Assembly (NCBI GenBank): GCA_964472305.1
Contig: CAYYJR010000013.1
Coordinates: forward strand, 52,521 to 116,520
DNA: 64,000 bases
Reading direction: 5' to 3'
Source of the DNA: CAYYJR01 sp964472305
GTDB lineage: Bacteria; Armatimonadota; Hebobacteria; CAIYQO01
Shown here piece by piece: positions 62,487-64,000 of the stretch (positions within the stretch are counted from its first letter, which is position 1; each line of letters starts with the position of its first letter). The notes under the pieces were generated by a model. It had not been told where the DNA came from. It searched no databases and saw nothing but the letters and a program-made list of their open reading frames with translations. The position numbers were made by a program, and so were the translations under genes.

Positions 62487-62612
62487 CGCGTCAACGCCCA
62501 TCACCTCGATGCCGCCCGCATCTCGGCAACCACCCGCCAGCATTCGGCAGCCGGAATGCGCATCGCCCCGCCACCATTGCGGATGGAAGTGCGCCCCCGC
62601 TGCCATGGTTAG

Positions 62613-62650
62613 CGAAGACCCTCCGGATTCGGGGGGTCTTCTTTTTTCTG
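62613..62650 (+). terminator. Intrinsic terminator after the deacetylase
   Basis: A stem (gaagaccc / gggtcttc) with a GC-rich loop followed by TTTTTT. Confidence 0.85.
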
Positions 62651-62733
62651 CGTAGCGTGGTTCACCCGTAGGCAACGGGTAGAGAACTATCCCCTTTTTT
62701 ACGCTCAAATCTTCCACTACCACCTCTTTTTAC

Positions 62734-62791
62734 GGTCGTGGGATGTCATCGGGTAGTTCATTTGGTCGTGGGTTCATAGCGGGTGGTTTCA
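62734..62791. repeat. Imperfect 30-bp tandem repeat (2 units)
   Basis: Unit starts at 62734 and 62764, both opening GGTCGTGGG and both carrying CGGGT[AG]G-type middle and TTCA end. It lies in the AT-richer gap between core genes and the defence gene. Confidence 0.6.
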
Positions 62792-62954
62792 GTGAGTCTG
62801 CCCGCTATATTCTTTCGATTGGACCCTTTGTCCCAGTTTCTCCCTAGAAAATGCATATTTCTCCTCGTCCTGTCATCGAGTGATAGTGGAACGATGAGCT
62901 GACCGAGCGTTTGACGCGTTGGGGGGGTGAGGACTAAAATTATTCGACATAGGG

Positions 62955-63953
62955 ATGACATGGCACCAGGGGGATAGTCGTTTGACTCTGATGTATCACC
63001 TAGATTCGGACTCACGTTCATCCGCACGTCTGCTTGAACCCGTCGTGCTCTGGACCAGCAGCGACGGTAATCGCCGTCTGGCCTTCCTGCCGCATCTTCA
63101 TGAGAACCCTCACAGCGCCGACGCCTGCGTTAGCGGTCAGCTCATATACCAGCGCAAGGCCGCAGGCGGCGAGTTTGTTCATGAAGACAGTCTGCAGCTC
63201 AACAATCTGCACAACGGGGAGTGGACGAAGTACGACCTATGCAGTGAAGCCACCCTGATGCTTTTCAGAGCTCTGAACGACCTGTATCGACTCTATGCAA
63301 CACAGGGAACGCCGCGCAGCGAAACCACGCTTATCGCCCTCGACGGAAATCTTTCAGCGGAGGTCGATGCGCTAGGCGAAGCTCAAGTTGGCCCACTACT
63401 TGGGGCACTACTTCGTCGTGCAGCGCGCGCAGAGAATCCGCTAAGTCTCGTTGACGAACTAGCCGCTATGGGTTCACAAACGCTCGCAAACATTCGCAAT
63501 GCGACCGGAATCGCGAACCTACAGGCTGCGCTCAGCGAATGGCCTACCTTGGACACGACGGACGAGTCTGCCTGGCAGGACTTCTTCAAACGAAACGAAT
63601 GGATACTCTCCCAGGCCTTCGCACAACCGGTCATTCTTTTCCGCGCGGGTGCGACCGTTAGGCCTGAGAGCCTCGAACGGGCTGATCGCCAGATTGTCGA
63701 CTATGTGTATACGAATGCCCTTACAAAGAATCTTGCTCTGGTGGAAATCAAGACGCCGGACAGTCAACTATTAGCGGCGAATCCTTACCGGAGCACCGGT
63801 ATCTACCGGCCAGCAGGTGAACTTGTTGGAGCTGTTTCGCAGATCTGTGCTTATCGGCACAACGTGAAACTGTATGCACAAGCTCTTCTTCGTCCCAGCA
63901 TGCATGCGAATCTTAGAGCTGATCCCCTATGCGTCGTTGTAGTTGGATTATAG
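62955..63953 (+). CDS. Shedu (DUF4263) anti-phage defence nuclease, probably truncated
   Basis: The frame gives 332 residues from ATG 62955; a TTG at 62982 with GGGGGA 8 nt upstream is a better-supported start. The C-terminal part holds the Shedu nuclease: WQDFFKRNEWILSQAF, the PD-(D/E)xK core RQIVDYVYTN ... LALVEIKTPD and the family block AGELVGAVSQICAY. It ends abruptly at PLCVVVVGL, where relatives continue for some tens of residues, and IS-like sequence starts in the next base. Shedu acts against phages as an oligomeric nuclease; this copy may be inactive. Confidence 0.85.
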   Translation: MTWHQGDSRLTLMYHLDSDSRSSARLLEPVVLWTSSDGNRRLAFLPHLHENPHSADACVSGQLIYQRKAAGGEFVHEDSLQLNNLHNGEWTKYDLCSEATLMLFRALNDLYRLYATQGTPRSETTLIALDGNLSAEVDALGEAQVGPLLGALLRRAARAENPLSLVDELAAMGSQTLANIRNATGIANLQAALSEWPTLDTTDESAWQDFFKRNEWILSQAFAQPVILFRAGATVRPESLERADRQIVDYVYTNALTKNLALVEIKTPDSQLLAANPYRSTGIYRPAGELVGAVSQICAYRHNVKLYAQALLRPSMHANLRADPLCVVVVGL

Positions 63954-64000
63954 TGGACCCCAAAATCTGTACAATAGAAAAGGGGTAGCTTAGGTGGCAG
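63954..64000. mobile_element. Left end of an IS3-like insertion sequence (continues beyond the window)
   Basis: The final 47 bases open TGGACCCCAAAATCTGTACA, which resembles the TGGACCCC-type terminal repeats of IS3/IS150-group elements. It follows directly on the TAG of the Shedu frame. The transposase lies beyond the window; the call is by resemblance of the end only. Confidence 0.6.

Noticed and set aside
1..64000. CRISPR arrays, rRNA operons or tRNA genes
   Set aside because: No regularly spaced repeats and no rRNA or tRNA signatures were found by eye on either strand.

Overview
The window is bacterial, GC-rich and gene-dense. It comes from a scaffolded draft assembly, because positions 3946-4045 are exactly 100 unknown bases. 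Markers point to a diderm bacterium from a little-studied lineage: an LptD-like outer-membrane protein, a YjbH-like surface protein, menaquinone synthesis by the futalosine route (mqnA, mqnC), a two-gene 2-oxoacid:ferredoxin oxidoreductase, a cobalamin-riboswitch-controlled vitamin B12 importer, and many Gfo/Idh, creatininase and FGGY-kinase genes. This mix would fit Armatimonadota or a neighbouring phylum. That placement is an inference from gene content only.

Layout. 1-3531: one-carbon metabolism (the end of an fchA-like gene overlapping folD), a membrane-anchored parvulin-like protein and a Gfo/Idh oxidoreductase. 3737-4990: a YjbH-like gene behind a long structured 5' leader with a strong promoter, then the RNase P RNA. 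5026-21145: mostly minus-strand carbohydrate genes (acetyl-esterase-like hydrolase, mannitol-1-phosphate dehydrogenase, rhamnulokinase, aldo/keto reductase, xylulokinase-like kinase, sugar oxidoreductase, sialidase-like propeller), with a 14-repeat WD40 protein, a creatininase and a class III aminotransferase. 21360-29018: glycogen phosphorylase 1, the oxidoreductase pair (gamma-delta fusion, then alpha-beta fusion), a C_GCAxxG_C_C protein and a beta-carbonic anhydrase. 29173-33968: an accessory stretch with a Gmad2 lipid-free secreted protein, a rearrangement junction joining two 5'-truncated genes (TauE-like and histidine kinase), a 386-bp palindromic MITE-like element, two copies of a 68-bp repeat flanking an AAC(3)-type acetyltransferase gene, and a CaCA antiporter. 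33969-49013: core genes (glycyl-radical activase, dxr, lptD-like, recF, dedA, ftsW/rodA, zinc-ribbon coiled coil, pdxT, methyltransferase, btuCDF). 49046-53956: cobalamin riboswitch, glycogen phosphorylase 2, mqnA-mqnC. 54050-62486: membrane protein, lipoprotein, rarA, a hydrolase overlapping a phosphoribosyltransferase/PRPP-synthetase fusion, a putative glycosidase and a polysaccharide deacetylase. 62613-64000: a lower-GC tail with a Shedu-type (DUF4263) defence gene that appears cut off by the end of an IS3-like element.

Cross-cutting points. Four minus-10 boxes (rnpB, dxr, mqnA, rarA) lie exactly 6 nt from a defined 5' base. For rnpB that base is the RNA 5' end; for the other three it is the A of the start codon, so those three mRNAs are probably leaderless. 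The overlap-coupled fchA-folD pair is notable because FolD carries Gln where the catalytic Lys of the cyclohydrolase is expected. The two glycogen phosphorylases, sugar kinases and oxidoreductases suggest a carbohydrate-based lifestyle with ferredoxin-linked redox metabolism.
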